From contig NC_079876.1 in NCBI RefSeq assembly GCF_029227915.1, positions 27,253,828-27,317,827 on the forward strand: DNA of 64,000 nt. Direction: 5' to 3'. Origin of the DNA: Hydractinia symbiolongicarpus (lineage: Eukaryota; Cnidaria; Hydrozoa; Anthoathecata; Hydractiniidae). The position numbers and the translations under genes were made by a program. Below the pieces are notes generated by a model. The model searched no databases. It worked only from the letters and a program-made list of their open reading frames with translations, and had not been told where the DNA came from. Shown piece by piece: positions 44,001 to 55,274 of the stretch (position 1 is its first letter; every line of letters begins with the position of its first letter).

Positions 44001-45815
44001 TATAAAACGGATCCATTTTCGAATGGTCCTGCAAAAGTAATCTGCACGGGTTTAGAAATCGATACAGAAGTAATTGAAGGCCTAATGAATGCACCAGAAA
44101 TTGGGAATACCAGATACAAAGAGTTTGTCCAAAAACGACTTGTAACTAAAGAAAATAGTATATTTGATCCAATCAAAAGAGTAAAGCTGAAAACCGGGCT
44201 TGAAAAGGTAAAGAGTACCCCTAAAGCAGTATCCATCCTCAAAGAAGATCGACAGGCCTTTGGAATTCTAGTGGCAAAAGCAACATCGCTTAAAGAGGCG
44301 TTCACATTTCCAATTACAACACTTCCATTGAGTCTTGCAACACCAAACAACATGCTGCGACAATCAGACAAAGCCAGTTTCCGAAACTATTTGATCAATA
44401 AATCAAAAGCGGTCTCCAGCGCTATCCCACTGAAGGCACGTTGGATTATTGATGGTATGGCCCTCTTTCGAACAGTGAAACCAAAGCAAACATATAGAGA
44501 GTGGCTGGTCGCTGTTCTCCATTCAGCAATACCTCCTGCAATAGCAGATGCAGTACAAGTAGAAATCGTCAATGATACTTATTTGGAAAATAGCATCAAA
44601 TCATCAACGAGAATTGCGCGGGGAGAAACATCTCGCAGAGTACGTCTGGAAAGTGTAGACCAAAAAATGCTTCAAGGAAAGGAATGGCTAGAGTTTTTCC
44701 ACAACAACGAAAATAAGGAAGATCTTATTCGACTTGCAAGCTCATTCTTCAGAAGTACAGACGGCAGACGGTTGTTGAAGATCCCGCTTATCATCAATTG
44801 CAAAGAGGCAACTTTGCTGATTCGAAGTAATGGAGTGGAACGAATGCAAGATTGCAACCACGAGGAAGCAGACACGAGACTCGTGCTTCATGCAGCTCAA
44901 GATAAATCCCCTGCTGTGATTGTTGCAAAGGATACAGACGTGCTTATCCTATTGCTTCATGGTATGGTACACTGCCACGCCTCACAAGAATGGCACATGA
45001 AGATTGAGCACGAGAAGTATGTTGATGTACGATTGATATTTGATAACTTTGGCCCTGAAATTTGCACAGTGTTACCTCAGATACATGCTCTAACCGGCTG
45101 TGATACAACTGCCTACAAATTCAATAAAGGAAAGATAAAAGTTTTTAAGAAAATATTGAAAGACAAAAGCGGCTTAGCTCTCATTGATCAACTGGGTAAG
45201 AGCACTTCTATTTCTAATGAGACGGTGGAAAACGCAAAGAAATTTTTTCAAATATTTATGTACCATGGAAAGGATAAAGACAGCTATGTCCAGACGAGGG
45301 TACAGCAATATTTGAAAATGAAAGTGAAATCTTCAGCACCATTATTACCTGACCCAGATTCAGTTTGTCAAGAGATAAAACGGGTCCATTTACAATCTTA
45401 TATTTGGCTGAACTGCTTAAACCATCACATAGTTCCGTTGAACATTGAAGATTTCGGATGGAAAATTGACCACGACAAGAAATTTGTAAATCCCGTTTGG
45501 TTTACTGGAAATCAGTTGCCAAGATCTCTTATTCGACAAAGGGGTAAATCCAGGAAGAAAACAGGTAACACTGGAGATGGTTTTGAAGCTGATAAAGAAT
45601 CAGAAGCTGAGCAAACGGAACCTTCGCAGAAAAGGAAAAAAGTCACTCCCCGAGGGACGAAAAGAAGTAACGACACAAGCGACGACATGGAACAGAGAGA
45701 AAGCAGTGCTATGAATGAAACGGAAGGAGCTTCAGATAGTTCTGATTGGGAAAAAGACTTTACGACATCAGAAGAAGAAAAAACGGACTCTTCTGACAGT
45801 GACTATTTACCTTAG
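41008..45815 (+). CDS. Academ-like transposase with XPG-like nuclease domain
   Basis: Two exons: 41008-42532 and 42634-45815. The intron (GTAAAT ... TTACAG) joins a split Gly codon, giving 1569 codons including stop with no internal break. The N-terminus has zinc-finger-like Cys/His clusters (CLLCDGSF, CFICNERRE, HKNCYLKYA). The central part is the large transposase region (MGGFHQLRVRQR, DQAFGGKHYYRC, NYSRYLTFQHVLL, FATVHGDLVTEYFNRETKG). The C-terminal XPG/FEN-like region has ARWIIDGMALFRTVKP, HEEADTRLVLHAAQ, IVAKDTDVLILLL (acidic metal ligands) and IHALTGCDTTAYKFNKGK. The end is basic, then acidic Ser/Glu/Asp-rich. It presumably cuts and pastes the element. Confidence 0.8.
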
Positions 45816-46008
45816 ATCATTTTTGTACATAATAGCGTTGCAGCGTTTGGTTTCTTGTAGTTGAGTACTTAATCGTTTATTTCAGGCATCGCATTTCAGC
45901 GTGATATGCTATCTTAAAAGTAAAGAGAGAAAATTTTGGGAAGAGTTAAGTCAGTTCTATTTGCATAGCCCAATCCGAATAACGACTTTAAAGAATAAAA
46001 TTTGCGGA

Positions 46009-46311
46009 CGCTGCGGAGGAGGAAAATTTCAAATATGTAGCAGACTAATAAAACTGTATATCATTCAAAAGGTCTTATTTAGCCGATGCCAAATATGCCA
46101 TTTTTAAGTTTATATTTTATACCGTTCACGAGTTATCGCAGGATTTGTGCACAATTTTTGCCGCATTTGACGCCATCAGTCACGTGACGCCGGAAGTTTT
46201 CCCGGAAAGGTATTCGGTGGTTTTTTGAAGCTTCCTACCTAATCTATCAGATTCCACAATAAAAAGTTAAATTAGGCATTTTGTTAGATTGCTAGACTAT
46301 ATGCCCTGTCT
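46009..46311 (-). repeat. Right terminal inverted repeat of the Academ-like element
   Basis: 303 bp, counterpart of 40327-40629, ending CCCTGTCT before the AATAT duplication. Confidence 0.9.
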
Positions 46312-46927
46312 AATATGTTTTCGGAAAAAAGACCGCTTGCCACGCCTCCAACCTACTCCAAAACAACCGTATAAAGTACATGTGTGGGCTGGTATTTTAA
46401 AGCGCGGTTCCTCGAAAATAGCAATATTTTCAGGGATCATGAAAAAAAATTTTTATGAAGACATATTGAAAGATACTTTGCTTCTATTTATTAACAAGGT
46501 TTACCCTGACGGACATAGATTTCAACAAGACAACGATCCTAAGCATAAAAGTAGGTATCCTTAAAACGAGAATGTACGTTTTTATAAGAACATGTTTTAA
46601 TTTTTAACACAGCCTTTTTTATAATCTATCCCCCTTTTTTAACCTAGGTAAATTAGCAATGAAGTTTATTCAGGACAACAACATAAACTATTGGCAACTC
46701 CAGCTGAGAGTCCCGATCTTAATACTATCGAAATGTTATGGCATGAATTGAAACATCATATGCGTAAAAAAATTAAACCATCTGTAAAAGATGAGTTAGT
46801 AAATGGCATATGTGATTTTTGGAAAACCGTTGATTGGAAAAAGTGTCAGCGATACATCAATCATATCGCAAAAGTTGTTCCATTTATTCGTTTTATTTTT
46901 CTTCACAAGCAAGTCACGTTGTTGTAA
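46312..46927 (+). pseudogene. Tc1 transposase, C-terminal catalytic part (unit 1)
   Basis: Reads the second and third catalytic regions of a Tc1/mariner transposase and ends HKQVTLL at 46927. The same two one-base shifts (around TNDYDG/MDKHGK and NYW/TPAESP) occur in all array units that keep the region, so the gene was already dead before amplification. Confidence 0.8.
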
Positions 46928-47302
46928 CAATAGCATAAAAAATAACACCTGCTCCTCAAACAATTTACTAAAACAAAAGCTGTTAACTCTTGAGGTTTCA
47001 TAGTGTTTCCTGCGGCTATTAAATCTTACAAAAGGGAGAAAAAATAGATGGTTTAACCCGTACCCGTTCTTAATTATAGAACCGCTGTCAAAGCTGCTCA
47101 AGAGAAAAAACCCTGGGAAGGAGGTTTTTTCGTAGCGAATTGAATAACTACTTTTGGTGGCAATTTGAATAAAATACTTTTTGCACCTGTAACAAAGCTC
47201 CCATGTTTGACAAATAATAGCTAAAATACAAAACGCATCAGTTATAATTCGCAGTTGTTTAAAGTTAAGATTCGATCTCGATTTTCATCGAAAGAGTAAA
47301 AG

Positions 47303-48664
47303 ATGTCTGCACGAAAATTGTTGAAAGTTTACAAAAATGGCTTATTTTATTTTAATTCAGATAAAACATTAATGGTCTTACCAAAAAAATACATAAAAAA
47401 TGAGACCTACCAAGTTGGCATGACGGTGGATATTCAGCTGCCAAGACAAATAGAGCAAGCAGAAATCATTGATTTAAGTGATAATTTACGACTCCAAATT
47501 TTATACTACAATTGCGTAAAGCACATAGACTAAAGTTATTTTTATATTTATATTATATTTTTACGTAGATGAGAAGACTAATTTAGAAATAAAGCTTTTG
47601 GAATATTATAATGACCCTGAGAATAGACACAAATTTGAAAGCAGTGAAGAGGAGGGTGAAAGAGATGAGGAGGGTGAAAGAGATGACGAGGCAGAAAAGG
47701 CATTGGAGATGGTTTTAAAGTGTGGAAGTAAGAGAAAGAACAAAAATGTAAAAAGTAGCGTTTAAAAAGAAAAGAAGAGGAAAGAAAAGAAAGAACAAGA
47801 AAAGAAAAAGAAAGAAAAAGAAAAGAAAGAAAAAGAAAGAAAAAGAAAAAGAAAGAAAAGAAAGAAAAAGAAAAGAAGAAAAGAAAGAAAACAAAGAGAG
47901 AAAAAGAAACGCCAACCCAAAAGAAAAACTTCGTAAAAAAAGAACTGGTTAGTAAAATAAACCTTGTCTTTAGGGCTCTTTAAATCTGATATAAAAGAGA
48001 AAATTTTTTTTAAGAAATTATCAGAAAATTACTAACCTAGAAATTTAGCACAGCTAGTAATAATAATTTTTTAGCCTGCGATGATAACATTTGGAGATAC
48101 TGGAGCAGGCGCGAATAAAAACGACTGGAATGAAAATAATAATGAATGTAAAGAAAATAAAGGATGTGTCGAAGTAACACAAAACAGATTGCTAGAAAAT
48201 ATAGCTAGTATTCGTAATGATGTTGTAGAAACTGAAAAGAACAGGGAGAATGAAACAGAATTAATGGATTGTTTACAACCTTTACAACGTACCGGTGATA
48301 ACAGTAGTGGTAAAACAACTGAAATTTTCGAAATACCAGATTTTGATAACGAATCCATCAATTTTGGGGTAAATTTTTTCTCTCTATATTTTACTTGTTC
48401 TACAAATTGGTCATGTGTGTAAATATACTATATTCATATTATAGGTCAAAGAGAGCGGTGTTCAATTTGCAACACAGGTCGATACAGCGGCAACCCAGCA
48501 ATACCACAGTGCCTGCTTTTCAAGACTCCTGCAACAAAACACTCCGCTTGCTCAACAGTTTGCTGAAATAAAAGCAAACAATGTTTACTTGCAGGGTATC
48601 CTTCACCAAGTCGTCGCCAATCAAGAACGAATCATTGGGAAATTGGCAATTCTTGATCCGAATA
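47303..48664 (+). pseudogene. BEN-gene 5' part fused to Tc1 (unit 1)
   Basis: Exons for the N-terminus (MSARKLLKVYKNGLFYF), an acidic segment and the exon starting MITFGDTGAGANKN are intact up to LAILDPN. There the sequence switches to Tc1 (NETFDN...TNDYDG then stop). The BEN domain itself is missing. If expressed, it would give a protein lacking its DNA-binding end. Confidence 0.7.
47765..47910. repeat. Polypurine (GAAA)n-type tract, five array copies
   Basis: About 100-145 bp of almost pure A/G on the plus strand, repeated at about 49587-49695, 51964-52110, 54374-54520 and 56780-56935 with length differences. The copies create spurious Phe/Leu/Ser-rich open frames on the minus strand. Such mirror-like purine runs can form triplex DNA and promote slippage. 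Confidence 0.8.
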
Positions 48665-50454
48665 ACGAAACGTTTGACAACATCATATTCACCAACGATT
48701 ATGATGGATAAGCATGGAAAAATATGTTTTCGGAAAAAAGACCGCTTTCCACGCCTCCAACCTACTCCAAAACAAACGTATAAAGTACATGTGTGGGCTG
48801 GTATTTTAAAGCGCGGTTCCTCGAAAATAGCAATATTTTCAGGGATCATGAAAAAAAATTTTTATGAAGACATATTGAAAGATACTTTGCTTCCATTTAT
48901 TAAGAAGGTTTACCCTGACGGACATAGATTTCAACAAGACAACTATCCCAAGCATAAAAGTAGGTATCCTTAAAACGAGAATGTACGTTTTTATAAGAAC
49001 ATGTTTTAATTTTTAACACAGCCTTTTTTATAATCTATCCCCCTTTTTTAACCTAGGTAAATTAGCAATGAAGTTTATTCAGGACAACAACATAAACTAT
49101 TGGCAACTCCAGCTGAGAGTCCCGATCTTAATACTATCGAAATGTTATGGCATGAATTGAAACATCATATACGTAAAAAAATTAAACCATCTGTAAAAGA
49201 TGAGTTAGTAAATGGCATATGTGATTTTTGGAAAACCGTTGATTGGAAAAAGTGTCAGCGATACATCAATCATATCGCAAAAGTTGTTCCATTTATTCGT
49301 TTTATTTTTCTTCACAAGCAAGTCACGTTGTTGTAACAATAGCATAAAAAATAACACCTGCTCCTCAAACAATTTACTAAAACAAAAGCTGTTAACTCTT
49401 GAGGTTTCATAGTGTTTCCTGCGGCTATTAAATCTAACAAAAGGGAGAAAAAATAGATGGTTTAACCCGTACCCGTTCTAAATTATAGAACTGCTGTCAA
49501 AGCTGCTCAAGAGAAAAAACCCTGGGAAGGAGGTTTTTTCGTAGCGAATTGAATAACTACTTTTGGTGGCAATTTGAATAAAATAGAATAAAAAAGAAAG
49601 AAAAAGAAAAGAAAGAAAAAGAAAAAGAAAAAGAAAGAAAAAGAAAAGAAAGAAAAAGAAAAGAAAGAAAAGAAAGAAAACAAAGAGAGAAAAAAAAACG
49701 CCAACCCAAAAGAAAAACTTCGTAAAAAAAGAACTGGTTAGTAAAATAAACCTTGTCTTTAGGGCTCTTTAAATCTAATATAAAAGAGAAAATTTTTTTT
49801 AAGAAATTATCAAAAAATTACTAACCTAGAAATTTAGCACAGCTAGTAATAATAATTTTTTAGCCTGCGATGATAACATTTGGAGATACTGGAGCAGGCG
49901 CGAATAAAAACGACTGGAATGAAAATAATAATGAATGTAAAGAAAATAAAGGATGTGTCGAAGTAACACAAAACAGATTGCTAGAAAATATAGCTAGTAT
50001 TCGTAATGATGTTGTAGAAACTGAAAAGAACAGGGAGAATGAAACAGAATTAATGGATTGTTTACAACCTTTACAACGTACCGGTGATAACAGTAGTGGT
50101 AAAACAACTGAAATTTTCGAAATACCAGATTTTGATAACGAATCCATCAATTTTGGGGTAAATTTTTTCTCTCTATATTTTACTTGTTCTACAAATTGGT
50201 CATGTGTGTAAATATACTATATTCATATTATAGGTCAAAGAGAGCGGTGTTCAATTTGCAACAGAAGGTCGATACAGCGGCAACCCAGCAATACCACAGT
50301 GCCTGCTTTTCAAGACTCCTGCAACAAAACACTCCGCTTGCTCAACAGTTTGCTGAAATAAAAGCAAACAATGTTTACTTGCAGGGTATCCTTCACCAAG
50401 TCGTCGCCAATCAAGAACGAATCATTGGGAAATTGGCAATTCTTGATCCGAATA
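48665..50454 (+). repeat. Tc1/BEN tandem array, unit 2 (internally deleted)
   Basis: About 1790 bp. Same as the other units but lacking about 620 bp between ATTTGAATAAAATA (near 49585) and the GA-rich tract, which removes the first BEN exons. The exon MITFGDTG... through LAILDPN remains (49870-50454). Confidence 0.9.
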
Positions 50455-52864
50455 ACGAAACGTTTGACAACATCATATTCACCAACGATTATGATGGATA
50501 AGCATGGAAAAATATGTTTTCGGAAAAAAGACCGCTTGCCACGCCTCCAACCTACTCCAAAACAACCGTATAAAGTACATGTGTGGGCTGGTATTTTAAA
50601 GCGCGGTTCCTCGAAAATAGCAATATTTTCAGGGATCATGAAAAAAAATTTTTATGAAGACATATTGAAAGATACTTTGCTTCCATTTATTAACAAGGTT
50701 TACCCTGACGGACATAGATTTCAACAAGACAACGATCCTAAGCATAAAAGTAGGTATCCTTAAAACGAGAATGTACGTTTTTATAAGAACATGTTTTAAT
50801 TTTTAACACAGCCTTTTTTATAATCTATCCCCCTTTTTTAACCTAGGTAAATTAGCAATGAAGTTTATTCAGGACAACAACATAAACTATTGGCAACTCC
50901 AGCTGAGAGTCCCGATCTTAATACTATCGAAATGTTATGGCATGAATTGAAACATCATATACGTAAAAAAATTAAACCATCTGTAAAAGATGAGTTAGTA
51001 AATGGCATATGTGATTTTTGGAAAACCGTTGATTGGAAAAAGTGTCAGCGATACATCAATCATATCGCAAAAGTTGTTCCATTTATTCGTTTTATTTTTC
51101 TTCACAAGCAAGTCACGTTGTTGTAACAATAGCATAAAAAATAACACCTGCTCCTCAAACAATTTACTAAAACAAAAGCTGTTAACTCTTGAGGTTTCAT
51201 AGTGTTTCCTGCGGCTATTAAATCTAACAAAAGGGAGAAAAAATAGATGGTTTAACCCGTACCCGTTCTTAATTATAGAACCGCTGTCAAAGCTGCTCAA
51301 GAGAAAAAACCCTGGGAAGGAGGTTTTTTCGTAGCGAATTGAATAACTACTTTTGGTGGCAATTTGAATAAAATACTTTTTGCACCTGTAACAAAGCTCC
51401 CATGTTTGACAAATAATAGCTAAAATACAAAACGCATCAGTTATAATTCGCAGTTGTTTAAAGTTAAGATTCGATCTCGACTTTCATCGAAAGAGTAAAA
51501 GATGTCTGCACGAAAATTGTTGAAAGTTTACAAAAATGGCTTATTTTATTTTAATTCAGATAAAACATTAATGGTCTTACCAAAAAAATACATAAAAAAT
51601 GAGACCTACCAAGTTGGTATGACGGTGGATATTCAGCTGCCAAGACAAATAGAGCAAGCAGTAATCATTGATTTAAGTGATAATTTACGACTCCAAATTT
51701 TATACTACAATTGCGTAAAGCACATAGACTAAAGTTATTTTTATATTTATATTATATTTTTACGTAGATGAGAAGACTAATTTAGAAATAAAGCTTTTGG
51801 AATATTATAATGACCCTGAGAATAGACACAAATTTGAAAGCAGTGAAGAGGAGGGTGAAAGAGATGAGGAGGGTGAAAGAGATGACGAGGCAGAAAAGGC
51901 ATTGGAGATGGTTTTAAAGTGTGGAAGTAAGAGAAAGAACAAAAATGTAAAAAGTAGCGTTTAAAAAGAAAAGAAGAGGAAAGAAAAGAAAGAACAAGAA
52001 AAGAAAAAGAAAGAAAAAGAAAAGAAAGAAAAAGAAAGAAAAAGAAAAAGAAAGAAAAAGAAAAGAAAGAAAAGAAAGAAAAGAAAGAAAACAAAGACAG
52101 AAAAAGAAACGCCAACCCAAAAGAAAAACTTCGTAAAAAAAGAACTGGTTAGTAAAATAAACCTTGTCTTTAGGGCTCTTTAAATCTGATATAAAAGAGA
52201 AAAATTTTTTTAAGAAATTATCAGAAAATTACTAACCTAGAAATTTAGCACAGCTAGTAATAATAATTTTTTAGCCTGCGATGATAACATTTGGAGATAC
52301 TGGAGCAGGCGCGAATAAAAACGACTGGAATGAAAATAATAATGAATGTAAAGAAAATAAAGGATGTGTCGAAGTAACACAAAACAGATTGCTAGAAAAT
52401 ATAGCTAGTATTCGTAATGATGTTGTAGAAACTGAAAAGAACAGGGAGAATGAAACAGAATTAATGGATTGTTTACAACCTTTACAACGTACCGGTGATA
52501 ACAGTAGTGGTAAAACAACTGAAATTTTCGAAATACCAGATTTTGATAACGAATCCATCAATTTTGGGGTAAATTTTTTCTCTCTATATTTTACTTGTTC
52601 TACAAATTGGTCATGTGTGTAAATATACTATATTCATATTATAGGTCAAAGAGAGCGGTGTTCAATTTGCAACACAGGTCGATACAGCGGCAACCCAGCA
52701 ATACCACAGTGCCTGCTTTTCAAGACTCCTGCAACAAAACACTCCGCTTGCTCAACAGTTTGCTGAAATAAAAGCAAACAATGTTTACTTGCAGGGTATC
52801 CTTCACCAAGTCGTCGCCAATCAAGAACGAATCATTGGGAAATTGGCAATTCTTGATCCGAATA
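50455..52864 (+). repeat. Tc1/BEN tandem array, unit 3
   Basis: 2410 bp: Tc1 C-terminal half 50455-51126, spacer, BEN 5' exons 51502-52864. Nearly identical to units 4 and 5. Junctions read CCGAATAACGAAACG, with AA shared by both partners. Confidence 0.9.
51502..52864 (+). pseudogene. BEN-gene 5' part fused to Tc1 (unit 3)
   Basis: Same exon set as the complete copy up to LAILDPN, then a Tc1 tail and stop. One substitution (Ala-Val-Ile for Ala-Glu-Ile near 51661) distinguishes it. BEN domain absent. Confidence 0.65.
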
Positions 52865-55274
52865 ACGAAACGTTTGACAACATCATATTCACCAACGATT
52901 ATGATGGATAAGCATGGAAAAATATGTTTTCGGAAAAAAGACCGCTTTCCACGCCTCCAACCTACTCCAAAACAACCGTATAAAGTACATGTGTGGGCTG
53001 GTATTTTAAAGCGCGGTTCCTCGAAAATAGCAATATTTTCAGGGATCATGAAAAAAAATTTTTATGAAGACATATTGAAAGATACTTTGCTTCCATTTAT
53101 TAACAAGGTTTACCCTGACGGACATAGATTTCAACAAGACAACTATCCCAAGCATAAAAGTAGGTATCCTTAAAACGAGAATGTACGTTTTTATAAGAAC
53201 ATGTTTTAATTTTTAACACAGCCTTTTTTATAATCTATCCCCCTTTTTTAACCTAGGTAAATTAGCAATGAAGTTTATTCAGGACAACAACATAAACTAT
53301 TGGCAACTCCAGCTGAGAGTCCCGATCTTAATACTATCGAAATGTTATGGCATGAATTGAAACATCATATACGTAAAAAAATTAAACCATCTGTAAAAGA
53401 TGAGTTAGTAAATGGCATATGTGATTTTTGGAAAACCGTTGATTGGAAAAAGTGTCAGCGATACATCAATCATATCGCAAAAGTTGTTCCATTTATTCGT
53501 TTTATTTTTCTTCACAAGCAAGTCACGTTGTTGTAACAATAGCATAAAAAATAACACCTGCTCCTCAAACAATTTACTAAAACAAAAGCTGTTAACTCTT
53601 GAGGTTTCATAGTGTTTCCTGCGGCTATTAAATCTAACAAAAGGGAGAAAAAATAGATGGTTTAACCCGTACCCGTTCTAAATTATAGAACTGCTGTCAA
53701 AGCTGCTCAAGAGAAAAAACCCTGGGAAGGAGGTTTTTTCGTAGCGAATTGAATAACTACTTTTGGTGGCAATTTGAATAAAATACTTTTTGCACCTGTA
53801 ACAAAGCTCTCATGTTTGACAAATAATAGCTAAAATACAGAACGCATCAGTTATAATTCGCAGTTGTTTAAAGTTAAGATTCGATCTCGACTTTCATCGA
53901 AAGAGTAAAAGATGTCTGCACGAAAATTGTTGAAAGTTTACAAAAATGGCTTATTTTATTTTAATTCAGATAAAACATTAATGGTCTTACCAAAAAAATA
54001 CATAAAAAATGAGACCTACCAAGTTGGCATGACGGTGGATATTCAGCTGCCAAGACAAATAGAGCAAGCAGAAATCATTGATTTAAGTGATAATTTACGA
54101 CTCCAAATTTTATACTACAATTGCGTAAAGCACATAGACTAAAGTTATTTTTATATTTATATTATATTTTTACGTAGATGAGAAGACTAATTTAGAAATA
54201 AAGCTTTTGGAATATTATAATGACCCTGAGAATAGACACAAATTTGAAAGCAGTGAAGAGGAGGGTGAAAGAGATGAGGAGGGTGAAAGAGATGACGAGG
54301 CAGAAAAGGCATTGGAGATGGTTTTAAAGTGTGGAAGTAAGAGAAAGAACAAAAATGTAAAAAGTAGCGTTTAAAAAGAAAAGAAGAGGAAAGAAAAGAA
54401 AGAACAAGAAAAGAAAAAGAAAGAAAAAGAAAAGAAAGAAAAAGAAAGAAAAAGAAAAAGAAAGAAAAAGAAAAGAAAGAAAAGAAAGAAAAGAAAGAAA
54501 ACAAAGACAGAAAAAGAAACGCCAACCCAAAAGAAAAACTTCGTAAAAAAAGAACTGGTTAGTAAAATAAACCTTGTCTTTAGGGCTCTTTAAATCTGAT
54601 ATAAAAGAGAAAAATTTTTTTAAGAAATTATCAGAAAATTACTAACCTAGAAATTTAGCACAGCTAGTAATAATAATTTTTTAGCCTGCGATAATAACAT
54701 TTGGAGATACTGGAGCAGGCGCGAATAAAAACGACTGGAATGAAAATAATAATGAATGTAAAGAAAATAAAGGATGTGTCGAAGTAACACAAAACAGATT
54801 GCTAGAAAATATAGCTAGTATTCGTAATGATGTTGTAGAAACTGAAAAGAACAGGGAGAATGAAACAGAATTAATGGATTGTTTACAACCTTTACAACGT
54901 ACCGGTGATAACAGTAGTGGTAAAACAACTGAAATTTTCGAAATACCAGATTTTGATAACGAATCCATCAATTTTGGGGTAAATTTTTTCTCTCTATATT
55001 TTACTTGTTCTACAAATTGGTCATGTGTGTAAATATACTATATTCATATTATAGGTCAAAGAGAGCGGTGTTCAATTTGCAACACAGGTCGATACAGCGG
55101 CAACCCAGCAATACCACAGTGCCTGCTTTTCAAGACTCCTGCAACAAAACACTCCGCTTGCTCAACAGTTTGCTGAAATAAAAGCAAACAATGTTTACTT
55201 GCAGGGTATCCTTCACCAAGTCGTCGCCAATCAAGAACGAATCATTGGGAAATTGGCAATTCTTGATCCGAATA
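52865..55274 (+). repeat. Tc1/BEN tandem array, unit 4
   Basis: 2410 bp: Tc1 part 52865-53536, BEN 5' exons 53912-55274. The ATG of the MITFGDTG phrase reads ATA here; this is an internal Met codon, so it need not destroy the gene. Confidence 0.9.
53912..55274 (+). pseudogene. BEN-gene 5' part fused to Tc1 (unit 4)
   Basis: As unit 3, with the same structure and ending. BEN domain absent. Confidence 0.65.

Larger units (their letters stand above)
40327..46311 (+). mobile_element. Academ-like DNA transposon, apparently intact
   Basis: 5985 bp bounded by 303-bp terminal inverted repeats (40327-40629 and 46009-46311) that look identical by eye, beginning AGACAGGGCATATAGTC. A 5-bp AATAT duplication flanks it (40322-40326 and 46312-46316), and the empty site is visible in four tandem copies downstream. 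One spliced gene encodes a protein of about 1568 residues with an XPG-like nuclease region. The class name rests on that nuclease; Academ elements are usually said to make 3-4-bp duplications, so the 5-bp one is a mild conflict. Confidence 0.75.
34800..46927 (+). mobile_element. Tc1-like transposon split by ISL2EU and Academ-like insertions
   Basis: Transposase parts in order: helix-turn-helix 34815-35082, then 39738-40326, then 46312-46927. An ISL2EU element (35083-39735) and an Academ-like element (40327-46311) lie between them. The second join is exact when compared with uninterrupted copies in the downstream array (AAAAATATGTTTT). The first join has the AT duplication expected for ISL2EU but is not cleanly in frame. 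Terminal inverted repeats of the Tc1 element itself were not resolved. Confidence 0.75.
46312..48664 (+). repeat. Tc1/BEN tandem array, unit 1 (right part)
   Basis: Unit 1 runs from about 40255, is opened by the Academ-like insertion, and resumes here. Tc1 part: VHVWAGILKRGSSKIAIFSG, QQDNDPKHKSR (second catalytic Asp), intron about 46555-46647, then FIQDNNINYW and, after a one-base shift, TPAESPDLNTIEMLWHELK. BEN part: 47303-48664, ending at LAILDPN, where it joins the next Tc1 piece. Unit size without the insertion is about 2.42 kb. Confidence 0.85.

Noticed and set aside
47715-47915. Phe/Leu/Ser-rich minus-strand frames in each array unit
   Set aside because: They are translations of the GAAA-rich tract and not membrane proteins.
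48071-48361. Minus-strand 96-residue frame repeated in all units
   Set aside because: Antisense shadow of the BEN exon, which has family similarity and proper splice sites on the plus strand.
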